A stretch of 64,000 nt of DNA from Stereocaulon alpinum. Taxonomy: Eukaryota; Ascomycota; Lecanoromycetes; Lecanorales; Stereocaulaceae. How positions within the stretch are numbered: the first letter of the stretch is position 1; every line of letters starts with the position of its first letter. Under the pieces are notes generated by a model. The model saw nothing but the letters and a program-made list of their open reading frames with translations. It had not been told where the DNA came from and did not search any database. The DNA is taken from positions 558,001 to 622,000 of the forward strand of contig JAEUBA010000004.1 of assembly GCA_018257865.1 (NCBI GenBank), read 5' to 3'. Shown one piece after another: positions 22,478 through 33,607 of this stretch. Made by a program: the position numbers and the translations under genes.

Positions 22478-24733
22478 ATGATATTAGCTCATCCGTTTGT
22501 AAGACGTCAAGACCTGTCACCTTCAGAGTCTCCTTCACCACCGACAACATCCGCATACATCTCACACACCTACCTGGATTCAGACTTTGACAAAACCGAC
22601 TACTCAACACCAATCTCATCGGAGCTGGATCTCAATTATTACACTGCTCCGACCACAACCGACATTTACTGCATCGACTCTCGCGAGTCAACACCGTCAG
22701 ACCGCTTCAGCTGGGGTCTCTCAGACTCGCAATTTATGCAGAATAACCCACCGCAGTATCCGCAGGTTCGTCTTCAGCAGTCGACACCGAACAACGGATT
22801 ACCTTCGGCGCAGAGTCCTCCTCCGATGGTTGACGGGCAAGACTTTGTGCAGCCATCGTGGAACAGCTTTTCACAGGACACATCATATTTAGCACCTACT
22901 GCGCAACAGCAGTACATCGACCAGTCGAGCTATCGCTCACACAAGCGACTTTCATCAAGCTCATCAACAGGTTCAGCAGGGCCAGACTCTCCATTTACGC
23001 AGTCATCTACGTATCCGCACATCGTGGATCCGGACTCGCCCTCAGTGCACTCAGCGCATCTTGATTCCTACGACGGCTCCTACGCAAACGCCGGACAATA
23101 TTCAAAGCCAACCTTTCCTTCGCCACTGTCGCAAACCAGCGACCAGTCTTTCTATCCGACCTTCCAGAATTTCAACCTTCAAGGGAACAATGCAGTTTCG
23201 ATGATGGGAGCACAAACAGCGATGGGAAACCAACAGCGCGCTCCAAGCATGAACCGGAGGCAGAGTTCGCCAAGAGGGCCATACGGAGGAGAAGCTGACG
23301 CGTCATCGGAAGTGCGCAGTAATATACCGCAATTTGAACGCACAGAGTCGGACATATATCAGGACGAGCTATACAACCCAGCAACGCAAGCGCCAGCTCT
23401 ACCAGCGCATGCGCGTCCGCAAGTTGCGACTTCAGGTAGTCTTCTCTCGCCGCACCGTAGTACGTTTTCGAGCCTTTTGCAACAGGCCAACAACGGGCAC
23501 CTGTCTGCACGATCAGCTTCACCGGTAACACAAACTGCGTCTCGGCAGTTTTCACCATTTCGCAATGATTCACGTTATAACACGGCCGGGTCTGGATTTT
23601 CCCACTCAAACCCGAGCTCGCCCGCCACTCGCTTAAATTCCGCAGCGCAAATCAGAGAACAGCAGAATCTGGATGAAGCACAAGCTTATGCGCAACAACA
23701 CCAGCAATCGCGTCATGACTTGCTGAATCCTCCCAAGACTATCTCGCCAAAAGAAGCCCTTCTCGACTACACCGAGTCCGACGAAGCTCCCAAGCCGCCC
23801 CTCTTCCCCTCACCACAGCGTGAATCTCAACCTTTGGCGGGAGCATATGATCGACGTCGTATCAATACGGCCAAGAATAGCATTGAACAAGGCTTCACTT
23901 CCATGGCAACAAGCAGACGCGAGAGCTCTTCCAACTACTCGACTTCGTCATCGTCCGCCCCGCAACACTCCACTCCCAATATTCAATTCATGCCTCCCTC
24001 TGTGCCAGGCATGCCACAGCAATATCCATTTATATCTCAGTCACGTCGCCAGAGCAGCAGTATGCGTAGTGGAGGGTCTGATCAAGTGCCGGAGTTCCCC
24101 GCTTCTTTGACCTCAATGGAGTCCACCAAGAGCGAGTCAGCTCAAGATGAGAATGTCCGTCTCATACCCGAAGCTTCTCAGCGCTCAGCACCATCATCTC
24201 AAGAAGGACCCACTCAACGTCCTGCAGATACGTCTGCTGGCCACGGCACATACACATGTACGACTCCAGACTGCCACGGCCGCTTCGAGACCTCGGCAAG
24301 ATTGCAAAAGCACCGCAAAGAGGCTCACCGCCAGCAGTCACCATTCGCCGTCACTTCACCTAACACCCCCTCCTCCGCGTCCGCCCCTCACAATCCTCAA
24401 GCCGCTCAGAACAACGTGTCCCGCAACAATGCACCCGGGCCACATAAATGCGAGAAGACCAACCCCTCAACTGGCAAGCCTTGCAACACGATCTTCAGCA
24501 GAAGCTACGACTTGACGAGACATGAAGATACCATACACAACAACCGCAAGCAAAAGGTCCGATGCCATCTCTGCACAGAAGAGAAGACATTCTCGAGAAA
24601 TGATGCCTTGACGCGGCACATGCGCGTTGTTCACCCAGATGTGGACTTCCCAGGCAAGACACGGCGAGGCCGCAACAGCGAAGGTGCTGATGTGGTTAGG
24701 CAGAGGATTGAAAGTGGACGTGGAGGCCGATGA
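22478..24733 (+). CDS. RPN4: Rpn4-like C2H2 transcription factor (proteasome gene regulator)
   Basis: Single exon of 751 aa. The N-terminal 580 residues are Ser/Pro/Gln-rich and disordered, with acidic patches suited to transactivation. Three zinc-binding segments occupy the C-terminus: a C2H2 finger at about 591-616 (CTTPDCHGRF...HRKEAH), an extended one at about 655-687 (KCEKTNPSTGKPCNTIFSR...HEDTIH) and a third at about 693-719 (CHLCTEEKTFSRNDALTRH). This spacing and the NPSTGKPCN segment are what I know from filamentous-fungal Rpn4 proteins. In yeast Rpn4 activates proteasome genes through PACE sites and is itself degraded by the proteasome. The assignment rests on finger sequences; the rest diverges freely in the family. 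Confidence 0.85.
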   Translation: MILAHPFVRRQDLSPSESPSPPTTSAYISHTYLDSDFDKTDYSTPISSELDLNYYTAPTTTDIYCIDSRESTPSDRFSWGLSDSQFMQNNPPQYPQVRLQQSTPNNGLPSAQSPPPMVDGQDFVQPSWNSFSQDTSYLAPTAQQQYIDQSSYRSHKRLSSSSSTGSAGPDSPFTQSSTYPHIVDPDSPSVHSAHLDSYDGSYANAGQYSKPTFPSPLSQTSDQSFYPTFQNFNLQGNNAVSMMGAQTAMGNQQRAPSMNRRQSSPRGPYGGEADASSEVRSNIPQFERTESDIYQDELYNPATQAPALPAHARPQVATSGSLLSPHRSTFSSLLQQANNGHLSARSASPVTQTASRQFSPFRNDSRYNTAGSGFSHSNPSSPATRLNSAAQIREQQNLDEAQAYAQQHQQSRHDLLNPPKTISPKEALLDYTESDEAPKPPLFPSPQRESQPLAGAYDRRRINTAKNSIEQGFTSMATSRRESSSNYSTSSSSAPQHSTPNIQFMPPSVPGMPQQYPFISQSRRQSSSMRSGGSDQVPEFPASLTSMESTKSESAQDENVRLIPEASQRSAPSSQEGPTQRPADTSAGHGTYTCTTPDCHGRFETSARLQKHRKEAHRQQSPFAVTSPNTPSSASAPHNPQAAQNNVSRNNAPGPHKCEKTNPSTGKPCNTIFSRSYDLTRHEDTIHNNRKQKVRCHLCTEEKTFSRNDALTRHMRVVHPDVDFPGKTRRGRNSEGADVVRQRIESGRGGR

Positions 24734-25757
24734 TCTACGACTTCTTCCTTTCTATGTCAAAATTTGTACCAATTCTTCCCGGCCGCTGGCCGGTCTATTC
24801 CATTCTTACGATTCATGCAACATTCATGCAAGCGAGGTGTTTCGGGAAAAAAAGCGCTCATATCTTAGAAAACAGGGAGGGAAGCTTTAATGATTGCTTG
24901 GTTGGATAATTGATGCACAAAGGGTGGACACAAAAAAAAGTTCTATTCGACTGCTTTCCTTCAACGGACATACAGGATGGCTTGTGTGTTTGACTAAGTT
25001 GTCCAGTCCGTAATGGGGCAGGCTTTTCTTCTTCTTCGGATTCTCTTTTTTTTATAGCGAAGATATCATCATTCCTCAGCTGGTATTGCACAGAAGGATT
25101 CTTTAGGCTTTTATTGATGATACCATGATTGCATGCTTGTATGAGAGAGAGAGATGGTGGGGCTTCATTGCCGTCTTGCGGAATGTGTTTTAAGTGTGTG
25201 CTGTCCATTGTGTGTGTGTGTGTGTGTGCGGCCTCCCCTTTATGGAGGGTGAGAGCTGAGCTTGGATTGTGAGATAGTTTGCGTGTGTTTTAATAGATAG
25301 AGATGTATTAATAGCTTGCTCAAATTAATATTACTACCAACTATTGTGCCTCCGGTGCCCTCCTAAGCCTTCCCCTTCCTAACCATCATGTGCGTCCACG
25401 TATACCTTACATGGAGTATTGAGTGAGTGCTCGGTCAGGACTGCCGCCACCACCACCACCTGATACCCCTTCCCATCTATCGAAGTAACAATATCTCACA
25501 ACACGCATGCACACCCACTGCGAATCTGCCAGGTATCATAACCATTCATGGATCCGGAGAAGGTATCCTCTGGCAGTAGCCAGCGATCTACAAGAAAACA
25601 TTGTCCACTGATCTCGGGATTCTGTCTTCCGCGCTACTAGCCAGTGATATGAGACAGAGAAGTGCTCGTCAATCTAAAGAAAGGGATTTGTTTTGCAATA
25701 GCTAATAATGTATGACAAGCCAAGACAATGTATGTCCTCGCCCCCAGATTCCGACGT
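24734..25757. other. Convergent 3' spacer between RPN4 and a membrane-protein gene
   Basis: 1.0 kb between converging genes. It holds a TG dinucleotide repeat at 25209-25228. Other content looks like 3' UTR; no gene is supported. Confidence 0.5.
25209..25228 (+). repeat. (TG)10 microsatellite
   Basis: Ten perfect TG units in the spacer downstream of RPN4. Likely length-variable between isolates. Confidence 0.9.
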
Positions 25758-27389
25758 TCAACAGAGATATACATCTCGCCACTCCTCTAGGCAGTGGCTT
25801 ATATCCTCCATGGCCAACAAGATGCGCGTTTTGAGTCTGATGGCCTCGAGGAGAATGATGGCGCAGCAGAAATACTGCGTGATTTCAGGACTGTGCCGGT
25901 GCCACAGAAGCTTATCATGTCGTTGATGGGATACTTTATCAGCTTCCTTTGCCCTGTCTCCTTGAAAGCATTCTTTCACCTCTGACATCACGCCCTCGGC
26001 GATTGCTGGACTGAGTATCATGGCTGTCAAGATGCCTTTGGCTATCGTCTCGATGTTATAGTGGCAGGACTCTTCCGCAGACTCTGCGCCTATTGTCAGG
26101 GAGTCGACCTTGATGGGATGTCGCCAAAGGAAGGTCAAACAGAGTTGGCTCAAGTCGGGCATGGTCACGTATCTTCCGAGAGTAAGCTTAGGTTCTTCAA
26201 GGAGAAATGACATCAACACAGGTTCCGACTTGATTCTTGTTAGTCTGGCTTCCGTGGCGTCCAAGTCTTGACTGTTGGCTAGGATCTTTTGAGACCTTTC
26301 CAAGGGATCGTTCTGCTGCAAAGGAACCAAATGGACATCGTTGGAACTTGTATCGTAAGTGCTAAGGTCCATCCATTTCCATAAACCATCATTCTTAAAA
26401 CCCTTGCAATCATCAAGTAATCCAAGGCAGATGAGGTCCTGTATTCTGATGTTGTACCTGTGGGCAGTATAGACAAGCTGTTGGTTGGGGTGATAGTCAA
26501 GATACCGTAGGTCTTTAGAGGCATATACTGCGATGACTGCATAAGTAAAGCAAGAACTCCAAGGTAACCGTGACTCTGTAGTCAGATGGGAAAGGTGAGG
26601 GCAGTCAAGTTTCGTCCCTTTTGCAGATCCCGAGTCAATAATTGCAATGCCTACATACTCTACGCCCCATTTCGTTAGTTCAACAACAAATCGACGCCTT
26701 TGACTGACAACGTCTACAACATCGGCTAGAGTGCCATTGTCGTCTTGAGCCGCATCTGGGAGTAGGCCGGTGATGAACGAAGGTGGCAGGTCGCTCTGAA
26801 TGGGTCGATGACCTGACCAATTCATGCTCAAAGATATGGACCCATGCTGGTCGCTAGGTTTGGCAATTGTCAACACAGGTGAGTCCGCTGGTGCGCCAAG
26901 GTTCATTAACTTTGTCCCCACAGTAGTCTGTTGACCTCGATCGCGCAGCATGTGGAACCCTTCCAGGCACGGGAACGCGCCTCTGTCCTGAAAGTACTTG
27001 ATGAGCTGAGCGAAGTTGACCCTGGCTTCTGGAAGCGTTATTTTGTCTGATCTTTGAAGCCTGACTATGACGCTACTGGTCTGTCTGTCGAACCAATTCA
27101 GTTGTTTCCATGATGTACCGCCGATTGCCTCTGACTTCCTTTTGGCTTCGGACCAGTAGCGGTCATCCCATCGCGGAAGAGGCTCAAGCTGATAAGCTGG
27201 CAGATCCACTTCAACCACGCCAGTCATCAATCGAGCTCTGATTGGAACTTCAAGACCTTCCCTAAGTAAAATTCGCTGTATGTTGATTCGGGTATATAGC
27301 GCCAAGGCGAAGGTATAGAAGATGGGCGTCACTCCAAGCACTGCAAGAGGCACACCAATGTAGGTAATCACATCTGTAGCTGAGACCAT
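25758..27389 (-). CDS. Uncharacterised fungal membrane-anchored protein
   Basis: Single exon of 543 aa. The N-terminus (MVSATDVITYIGVPLAVLG) runs into one hydrophobic helix at about 8-30, fitting a signal anchor. The rest is a mixed alpha/beta soluble region with no catalytic motif I recognise; a WKQLNWFDRQ segment and a PLLTFLWRHP-like segment (here LCLTFLWRHP) are the most distinctive. The same ITYIGVPLAVLG start occurs, to my knowledge, in a family of lineage-expanded hypothetical proteins of Dothideomycetes and relatives. No function can be proposed. Composition and frame are consistent over the whole length, so the gene looks real and intact. A 251-bp spacer separates it from the NAF1 gene upstream. 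Confidence 0.8.
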   Translation of the reverse strand: MVSATDVITYIGVPLAVLGVTPIFYTFALALYTRINIQRILLREGLEVPIRARLMTGVVEVDLPAYQLEPLPRWDDRYWSEAKRKSEAIGGTSWKQLNWFDRQTSSVIVRLQRSDKITLPEARVNFAQLIKYFQDRGAFPCLEGFHMLRDRGQQTTVGTKLMNLGAPADSPVLTIAKPSDQHGSISLSMNWSGHRPIQSDLPPSFITGLLPDAAQDDNGTLADVVDVVSQRRRFVVELTKWGVEYVGIAIIDSGSAKGTKLDCPHLSHLTTESRLPWSSCFTYAVIAVYASKDLRYLDYHPNQQLVYTAHRYNIRIQDLICLGLLDDCKGFKNDGLWKWMDLSTYDTSSNDVHLVPLQQNDPLERSQKILANSQDLDATEARLTRIKSEPVLMSFLLEEPKLTLGRYVTMPDLSQLCLTFLWRHPIKVDSLTIGAESAEESCHYNIETIAKGILTAMILSPAIAEGVMSEVKECFQGDRAKEADKVSHQRHDKLLWHRHSPEITQYFCCAIILLEAIRLKTRILLAMEDISHCLEEWRDVYLC

Positions 27390-27640
27390 CTTGATGACAA
27401 GGACAAGGATCGGGACCGGTCCCTACTTCTGGGAGTATTGGAAGGGTGTGGGATCATGGGTATTGTGGGTTTAGATGATACTTCATAGTCTGGAGGGGGT
27501 GAGGCTGAAGAGTCTCTGCAAGGCAGGTAGAGTAATCTAATTATAGAAAGCCCCACCAGGGGGCATTCTGCATGATAAGGCTGTTCGATAATTCGTAGTG
27601 AACGAGTTACTTGACTGCAGATAGTCAAAGGGAATCGAAA

Positions 27641-29818
27641 CTATGTAGAAGCATATCCGCCACCACCGAAGCCTCTCAGAAGATTTAGACTCTCCTGGAC
27701 TTTTCGCGCTGCTTCAGGATCTGGCTGCTGCCATGCTTGCGGCTGCGACTGGGCTTGCTGCTGGAAGAAAGCGGGATTGATGTGAGCACCTGGGGGGATA
27801 TGCGCAGGAGAAGGTGGAATTGAAGATGTCTGCGCAGCTGAGTATTGTCCCTGGGGAGGGAAGGACTGTTGAGGTTGATAGCTTTGCGGAGACGAGTGTT
27901 GCGGTTGGTAGTACTGCGAATTGTATTGTTCTTGGGGATATGGAGAGGGGTAGCCCTGATGTTGCTGTGGTTGAGGGTAGGCTTGTGCATAGTTGTTGCG
28001 GTATTGGGGAGTGTAGCTGGGATAAGGAGTGACCTGCGGTTGGTGTGGATAGCTGGAAGATTGCGTTGGCGATTGCTGAGCTTGGTATCCATTATTTTGG
28101 CTAGATGGAGGCCCGTGACCATTTTGATGAGGCGGACGAGGTGGCAGGCCACCATTGGGAGGGAGGCTGAAACCATTCCTTTGAGGCATGGGAGGGGAAT
28201 CTTGACGCCCATGATGGTGACCATTCCCTCGAGGGCTGGCATGCTCTCTTCGATCGAACTTACCTCCCCTATCCAAGCCACGGTTACCACGGTGCCGCTG
28301 ACGTCCTCCTCGGGCACCGCCATGGCCACCTCTGGCAGAATTCCCACGGTTGCCGTTACTCTCAAATGATGGTGGCTTACCAGCCATCATCTCATGGAGG
28401 TTCGATGGCCTTGCTAAAGGGGTGTATAACTCCTCGTCCTCATTCTTTGTGTTCGTGCCATCACCATCGTCGTAGTTCAATGAGAGATCCGCAGGTCCAC
28501 GAAGATGTTCCGGCCAGGAAGGTAAGCCACCGCCGTAACGATTGTTCGGCCCGCCACACCTCTGCTGTGGTCCTTTCGAGAAGCCATCTGTCTGACCATC
28601 CCTAGCGCCATGCCTTGCACGTTTCTGTAATTTAACTTGCCTTTTATATTCAGCCTCTGCTTCGTCATCCGAAAACTCAAGCTCGTCATCGCCAACCTCT
28701 TCATCGTGCAAGTTCGAGGCATCTGACCCTTTGAATGCTTTCAGCGGCTGTGTGAAAATGGTTGTAGAATGTTCCTCTACGTAGAATACCCTTGTGTTCT
28801 GGCTTATCCCAGCTTCGTTCATACCAGCTGTATTCGTGAAGCGTACAGAGTAGTATGGTTGCTGGACACGACCCAATGTCTCCGCAATGACTCCGATAAC
28901 AGACCTGTCTTCCAGGCAGAGCACCGAACCAGATTCCAGCACCTGATATTCCCCAGACGTATTCGCTTTAATGAGTGCTAGGTTTTCCACAAGATTCTCC
29001 ACACGACCAAGCTCTTCTATTTTCATATTTGCAGTGACGGTAATGTTCGGCTTCGGCACCACCTCATCTGGCTTCTCATTTGTGGTGCGCAACACGCCTG
29101 AAGCGGCGTTGCCTCCTTTGCCAGCACGGCCATCGTCCGATCCTCCATCCTCTGCCATAAGCCGACGAGCTTGCTCCTCAGGACTTAGCATCTCATAGTC
29201 GTCTACATCGCTGTCATCGTCTGAAGACGATGTATCAGAAGATATGTCTGAGGACGAGGAACCTAGGGGAGAGGAATCTAACTCGAACTCTGCATCTGCG
29301 TTTGACTTGTTAGCCTCTGCCAATGCCTCAAATGTTGGTTCTGTAGACGCGGTTTTCGTAGTATCCACGGCTTTTGAACCCAAGTCTGATGTTTCTTCAT
29401 GGCCTTGGCCCTCTTGTGCAGTCTCCATTTCTGATGAACCTTCCTTCTGCGTTTCACTGGTAGGGGTCATGGCCCCAATGGTAGCTTGCTGCAGCTTTAC
29501 ATCCAATTTCATTTCGCTTTCCTGACTGGGTGTGCTTTCCTTCTGCTCAGCTTCTTTTGGTGGTTGTTGGCTGTCATAATGCACGCTTAGACCCGGCAGC
29601 TGTGGGAATTTTGGAGTTGTCAAGGAAAGATTCCCTACTGTTGGTGCAAAAACCTGGGGACTATTCCGGATGTCGACTGTAGGAGGACTTGATGGCGAAC
29701 CGTACAATTCGTCCATGTCATCACGGTCTGTAGCCCGATCCTGGGATGTATCTAATTCTTGGGCATTCAATCGTGCCCTTTTCGGCGAGGGCATTTCGAA
29801 GTCCTCTGCTCTATCCAT
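27641..29818 (-). CDS. NAF1: H/ACA ribonucleoprotein assembly factor Naf1
   Basis: Single exon of 725 aa. An acidic, Ser-rich N-terminal half (for example SSDDDSDVDDYEM at about 198-210) precedes a Gar1/Naf1 core at about 255-375, with KIEELGRVENLVENLALIK and the GSVLCLEDRSVIG strand pair. An RGG-rich segment (RGGHGGARGGRQR) and a Pro/Gln/Tyr-rich low-complexity tail follow. Naf1 binds the Cbf5 dyskerin homologue on nascent H/ACA snoRNAs and is exchanged for Gar1 in the mature particle, which guides pseudouridylation. The gene lies 252 bp from the divergent ALG9 start, so the two probably share promoter sequence. Confidence 0.92.
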   Translation of the reverse strand: MDRAEDFEMPSPKRARLNAQELDTSQDRATDRDDMDELYGSPSSPPTVDIRNSPQVFAPTVGNLSLTTPKFPQLPGLSVHYDSQQPPKEAEQKESTPSQESEMKLDVKLQQATIGAMTPTSETQKEGSSEMETAQEGQGHEETSDLGSKAVDTTKTASTEPTFEALAEANKSNADAEFELDSSPLGSSSSDISSDTSSSDDDSDVDDYEMLSPEEQARRLMAEDGGSDDGRAGKGGNAASGVLRTTNEKPDEVVPKPNITVTANMKIEELGRVENLVENLALIKANTSGEYQVLESGSVLCLEDRSVIGVIAETLGRVQQPYYSVRFTNTAGMNEAGISQNTRVFYVEEHSTTIFTQPLKAFKGSDASNLHDEEVGDDELEFSDDEAEAEYKRQVKLQKRARHGARDGQTDGFSKGPQQRCGGPNNRYGGGLPSWPEHLRGPADLSLNYDDGDGTNTKNEDEELYTPLARPSNLHEMMAGKPPSFESNGNRGNSARGGHGGARGGRQRHRGNRGLDRGGKFDRREHASPRGNGHHHGRQDSPPMPQRNGFSLPPNGGLPPRPPHQNGHGPPSSQNNGYQAQQSPTQSSSYPHQPQVTPYPSYTPQYRNNYAQAYPQPQQHQGYPSPYPQEQYNSQYYQPQHSSPQSYQPQQSFPPQGQYSAAQTSSIPPSPAHIPPGAHINPAFFQQQAQSQPQAWQQPDPEAARKVQESLNLLRGFGGGGYAST

Positions 29819-30070
29819 GCGAATTTTCTCCAGAAAGAACTGGCACTGACGTCTGGTAAGACACCCCTTTCCTTTGTAAGACTAAAACCCGCACCCGTCT
29901 TAGAGCATGCTGTTGTCAGTGGTGAAAACTAGATCTTTTATCATTGCAGACCCAAAAACTTTTTGACAAGGCGGTCTTGGCGCGGCTACGCGCTAAAGTG
30001 GACCCTGACATCTGTGTTATTCGCAGGAGTAGGGCCTCTCTGAATACACCGTCCTGAGGGCAGATAGCCA

Positions 30071-31949
30071 ATGGGGGCTCGAAGCGGAGGGGTTGCCTCC
30101 ATACCTCAGAGTCGACCGAGAGGGGAAGGACTGAGCAATGGTCTACCAGATCTACATATCCCCTCCACCACTGCCTTTGCCATATTCGCAGTTGTCAATC
30201 TGTTAGCAGCAACCTACGCTCCCATTCAAGACTGTGATGAAGTCTTCAACTACTGGGAGCCTACGCACTACCTCAATCATGGGTTCGGGTTCGAGACGTG
30301 GGAGTATTCGCCCGAGTACGCCATTCGGAGCTGGCTATACATCGTGATCCATGCTCTACCTGGCAAACTGGGATCATTCTTCTTGCTTACAAGACGCTTC
30401 GAATTCTATCTTATACGCGGTATTCTTGGATGTGTCTGCGCATGCTGTGAAACATGCCTTTTCTCGACCATCTCACAATCAATCAGCCCACGGGTAGCCG
30501 TGAATTTCCTGATCATCATGGCCACGGGTTCAGGAAAATTTCACGCGTCGGTAGCCTTCCTGCCCTCAAGCTTTGCAATGTACACTACAATGATGGGTAT
30601 GGCAGCCTTTATGGACATCGACGGCGGATTGAAAACCAACAAGGGCATTATGTGGTTCGGACTCGGAGCAACTGTTGGCTGGCCATTCGCCGCTGCACTA
30701 GTCATGCCTTTTCTCCTACAAGAACTAGTGTTCGCTAAGATGACTGGCAAGATTAGTGAGATGGCCCATAGAATCTTTGATGGAGGTATGAGGACAATGA
30801 TCATCGTGGTTTGTACTCCTCTCGGTAATGCAGGTTCTTTACTGATTGATCCAGCCATTCCAGATAGCTGTTGACACATTCTTCTACCACAAGATACTCT
30901 TCGTTCCCTGGAATATTGTAGCCTACAACGTCTTCAGTGGCTCGTCAGGTGGACCTCATATCTTTGGTACTGAGCCATGGCATTTCTACATACGCAATCT
31001 GCTTTTGAATTTCAATGCATGGTTTCTCCTTGCCCTGTGTGCTGGACCTATACTTCTAGTGCTGCTTGTATTTCAGCAGCATTCCATTCTGAGAGCACCA
31101 CTTTGGAGAACTACGATCTACATCACTCCGTTCTATATGTGGCTTGCTATCTTCTCGGCGCAAGCTCACAAAGAGGAGAGGTTCATGTATCCGGCGTACC
31201 CTCTTCTTTGTTTCAATGCAGCTATTGCTATGCATGTGGTGCTTTTCTACCTCGGACGATCAAATCAGGTTTTCCATTCAGTCAAGATACCAGCAAAGGC
31301 CAAGCTCCTCATCGTAATAGGTGGAGTGCTTCTCGCTGTCATGGCTAGTCTATCGAGGACCATGGCCACTGTAAGCGCTTATGGTGCCCCTCTTGAGATC
31401 TATAAGCCATTGCAGTCTCCTGAGTTTTCCGATACAGAAGGGACTGTCTGTCTTGGAAAAGAATGGTACCGCTTCCCCTCTTCATACTTCTTGCCGAAGA
31501 AGATGAGAGCCGCGTTTGTCAAAAGTGCTTTCGATGGCCTGCTTCCTGGACAATTTAGTGAAGTTACGACTGACTTTGGCCTCTATCCTACGTGGCGTGT
31601 TCCACCCGGTATGAACGATCAAAATATTGAAGATCCAGGAAAATATGTACATACTTTGTTCCATGTATCATTCTCGCCCTGCTAATACTTTATGCAGGTT
31701 GGTATCGCCCAGTGCTCATACCTTGTGGACTCACATTTTCATGGCTCTGGACCTTCTATCTTAGAGCCAAATTACATCCTGGACACCAAGATATGGGAAG
31801 AGATGCGTTGCCAAAGCTTCCTCGATGCTTCGAAAACCCATCCTTTGAGCCGAATCTTCTGGATCCCAGATTGGAACATTATCCCAGCACATTACAGGAG
31901 AAAATGGGGTCGATATTGCTTACTCCGGCGCAAGTCGTCCACGAATTGA
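30071..31949 (+). CDS. ALG9: Alg9 alpha-1,2-mannosyltransferase (N-glycan precursor assembly)
   Basis: Three exons, 30071-30808, 30864-31646 and 31698-31949, all phase 0, give 590 aa. The family signature DCDEVFNYWEPTHYL is near residue 56. Many hydrophobic segments follow, with GTEPWHFYIRN and HKEERFMYPAYPL, which are conserved in GT22 dolichol-P-mannose-dependent enzymes and most similar to Alg9 rather than Alg12 or Gpi10. Alg9 adds the seventh and ninth mannoses to the lipid-linked oligosaccharide in the ER lumen. The soluble C-terminal segment (YLVDSHFHGSGPSILEPNYI) is also as in Alg9. Final residues RRKSSTN end with a basic motif. The second intron has a CTAAT branch point; the first donor, GTTTGT, is less usual. 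Confidence 0.92.
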
Positions 31950-32253
31950 GTCTTCTCTGTGCACTTTAGGCAAACTGGTCCATGAGGTTGTGCGAGCACG
32001 CACGTTTTGAGTTCGCATGTATGCGCTAACCGGAAGAGGTTCGATTTTCCAGATGTGGGATGATAAAGTAACTGCCCGCGATAGCTCTCCGTTGACGCCC
32101 CGCTCTCGCGGCTTCACCACTGCCTCACAATCCAATCAACGCCGTGTTATCCTGTGAACCATCCGCCATGCGTGAGAGGTACAAGATATCCCCCCTCTCC
32201 TCCTCGTTTTCCCATATACTTCGTGCCGAATCATTCCACTCAGAGAATATACA
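31950..32253. other. Short spacer between ALG9 and the DUF3445 gene
   Basis: 304 bp with CT-rich leader sequence just before 32254. A GGTTCGATT stretch near 32036 resembles a tRNA B box, but no tRNA fold can be built around it. Confidence 0.45.
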
Positions 32254-33607
32254 ATGGCATCAAATGTTCTCCTCGTGGTACGGCAGTGGATTGAAAGTGT
32301 CCCTCATCTAGTGTCACAAAGTTTCAGGCCAGTCTTATATGGGGGAATAGTTGCTTGTCTACTCATATTGTTTGTGGTCACCAGATCTATACAACGCAAG
32401 AAGCTAGCATTGCCAAGAGCGAAATCGTTCGACCTGGAAAAGCCCAGTTCCAGAAAGCCCACATTAACAGGCCTAGAAAGAACACCTGGGGTATGGACAC
32501 CAGTCGATTTCAAACGACCAGATCCGCCACCTTATCCGGACTGGGATGTATACAAGACGGATCCATTGCCTTACAGGCCCTTTAGACATGGCCCTTACCA
32601 TATCACTATGGGACTACGGACGATGCAATGGGATGACTGGATAGAGCTGGACAACCATTACCTGAAGTTTCATGCAGATAAAAAACGTCGAATAGAAGAG
32701 CGCGGGGCGACGCACTGTCGAACAGCACCAGAGGCTATGGACGGCGCCATTGAGCTTCTTGAGGAACTGTAAGTCAATGTGTCTTTGCAGTACGTGCATC
32801 AGCTAATGGCCTTCCCAATTTAGCTGCGACTACCTGCCTCAAAGATATCCTACGCTCTACCGCAAGACACTAGTGGGTATAGACAACCTTGTGACTGGCG
32901 AAAGCTTCGACATCATCCAACGTCCCCTTCCCGAAGATCCCATGCAAACTAGTGCACGCCTTGTCCAAGACGACCTAGCGATCATGTTCGAGGGCGCCGA
33001 CGGCCAGTACTACCTCTTGGCCGGCGCTATCCTTCTTGCTGGCTTCTGGCGGCTCAGCGACAAGTTTGGTATGCCGCTCTCGGAAATACATACTAGTGGC
33101 GACGTACCAGGCTTCAAGACGAAGTTGGAAAAGGGTATGATGAACTTCTTCCGGAGAGTCCAGCCTAATGGCCCTGTTCTGAGAAACAACTATTTCTTAC
33201 AGGTCGACGACGAGTTAGCGTGGAGCAGCAGCATAGGCCCCGAAGATGGAGACCACACCCAAGCAGTTGGATGGGACACTGCAGAGAAGAACAAAGCCAT
33301 CGAGCACCACTTCTTCAGAAGCGAGCGGCAAAGTCTGCGTCGTTTGCCGCGAAGCGGAGGTGTAGTCTTCACCATTCGTACATACTTTGAGCCAATTACA
33401 GCAATTGCTAAAGAACCTGGGGTTCCTGGGAGGCTTGCAAGTGCGGTGAGGAGTTGGGGAGACGATGTTTCGAAGTATAAGGGGAGAGAGAGGTATCAGG
33501 ATGTGCTTTTGGAGTATTTGGATAAGCAGCATAGATTGCAGGTTGAGAGGGGGGTTGTTGGTGAGGGTTATGCGGAGGAGGATGATGGGAGGAAATACCC
33601 TTATTGA
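32254..33607 (+). CDS. DUF3445 protein, heme-dependent oxidative N-demethylase family
   Basis: Two exons, 32254-32768 and 32824-33607, give 432 aa. A membrane-spanning helix at about 26-46 (PVLYGGIVACLLILFVV) anchors the protein. The following domain has the family's hallmarks: YHITMGLRTMQWDDWIELDNHY, the DYLPQRYP segment at the exon joint, LVQDDLAIM and FFRRVQPNGPVLRNNYFLQ, which is the region carrying heme and substrate residues in this family. The best studied relative is a bacterial heme-dependent oxidative N-demethylase (HODM). The fungal substrate is unknown, so only the family is assigned. A reductase-like SDR is transcribed convergently downstream, but no cofactor or pathway link is evident. 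Confidence 0.88.

Noticed and set aside
32031..32046. GGTTCGATT stretch resembling a tRNA B box
   Set aside because: The flanking bases do not form a T-arm, and no acceptor or anticodon stem can be built around it.
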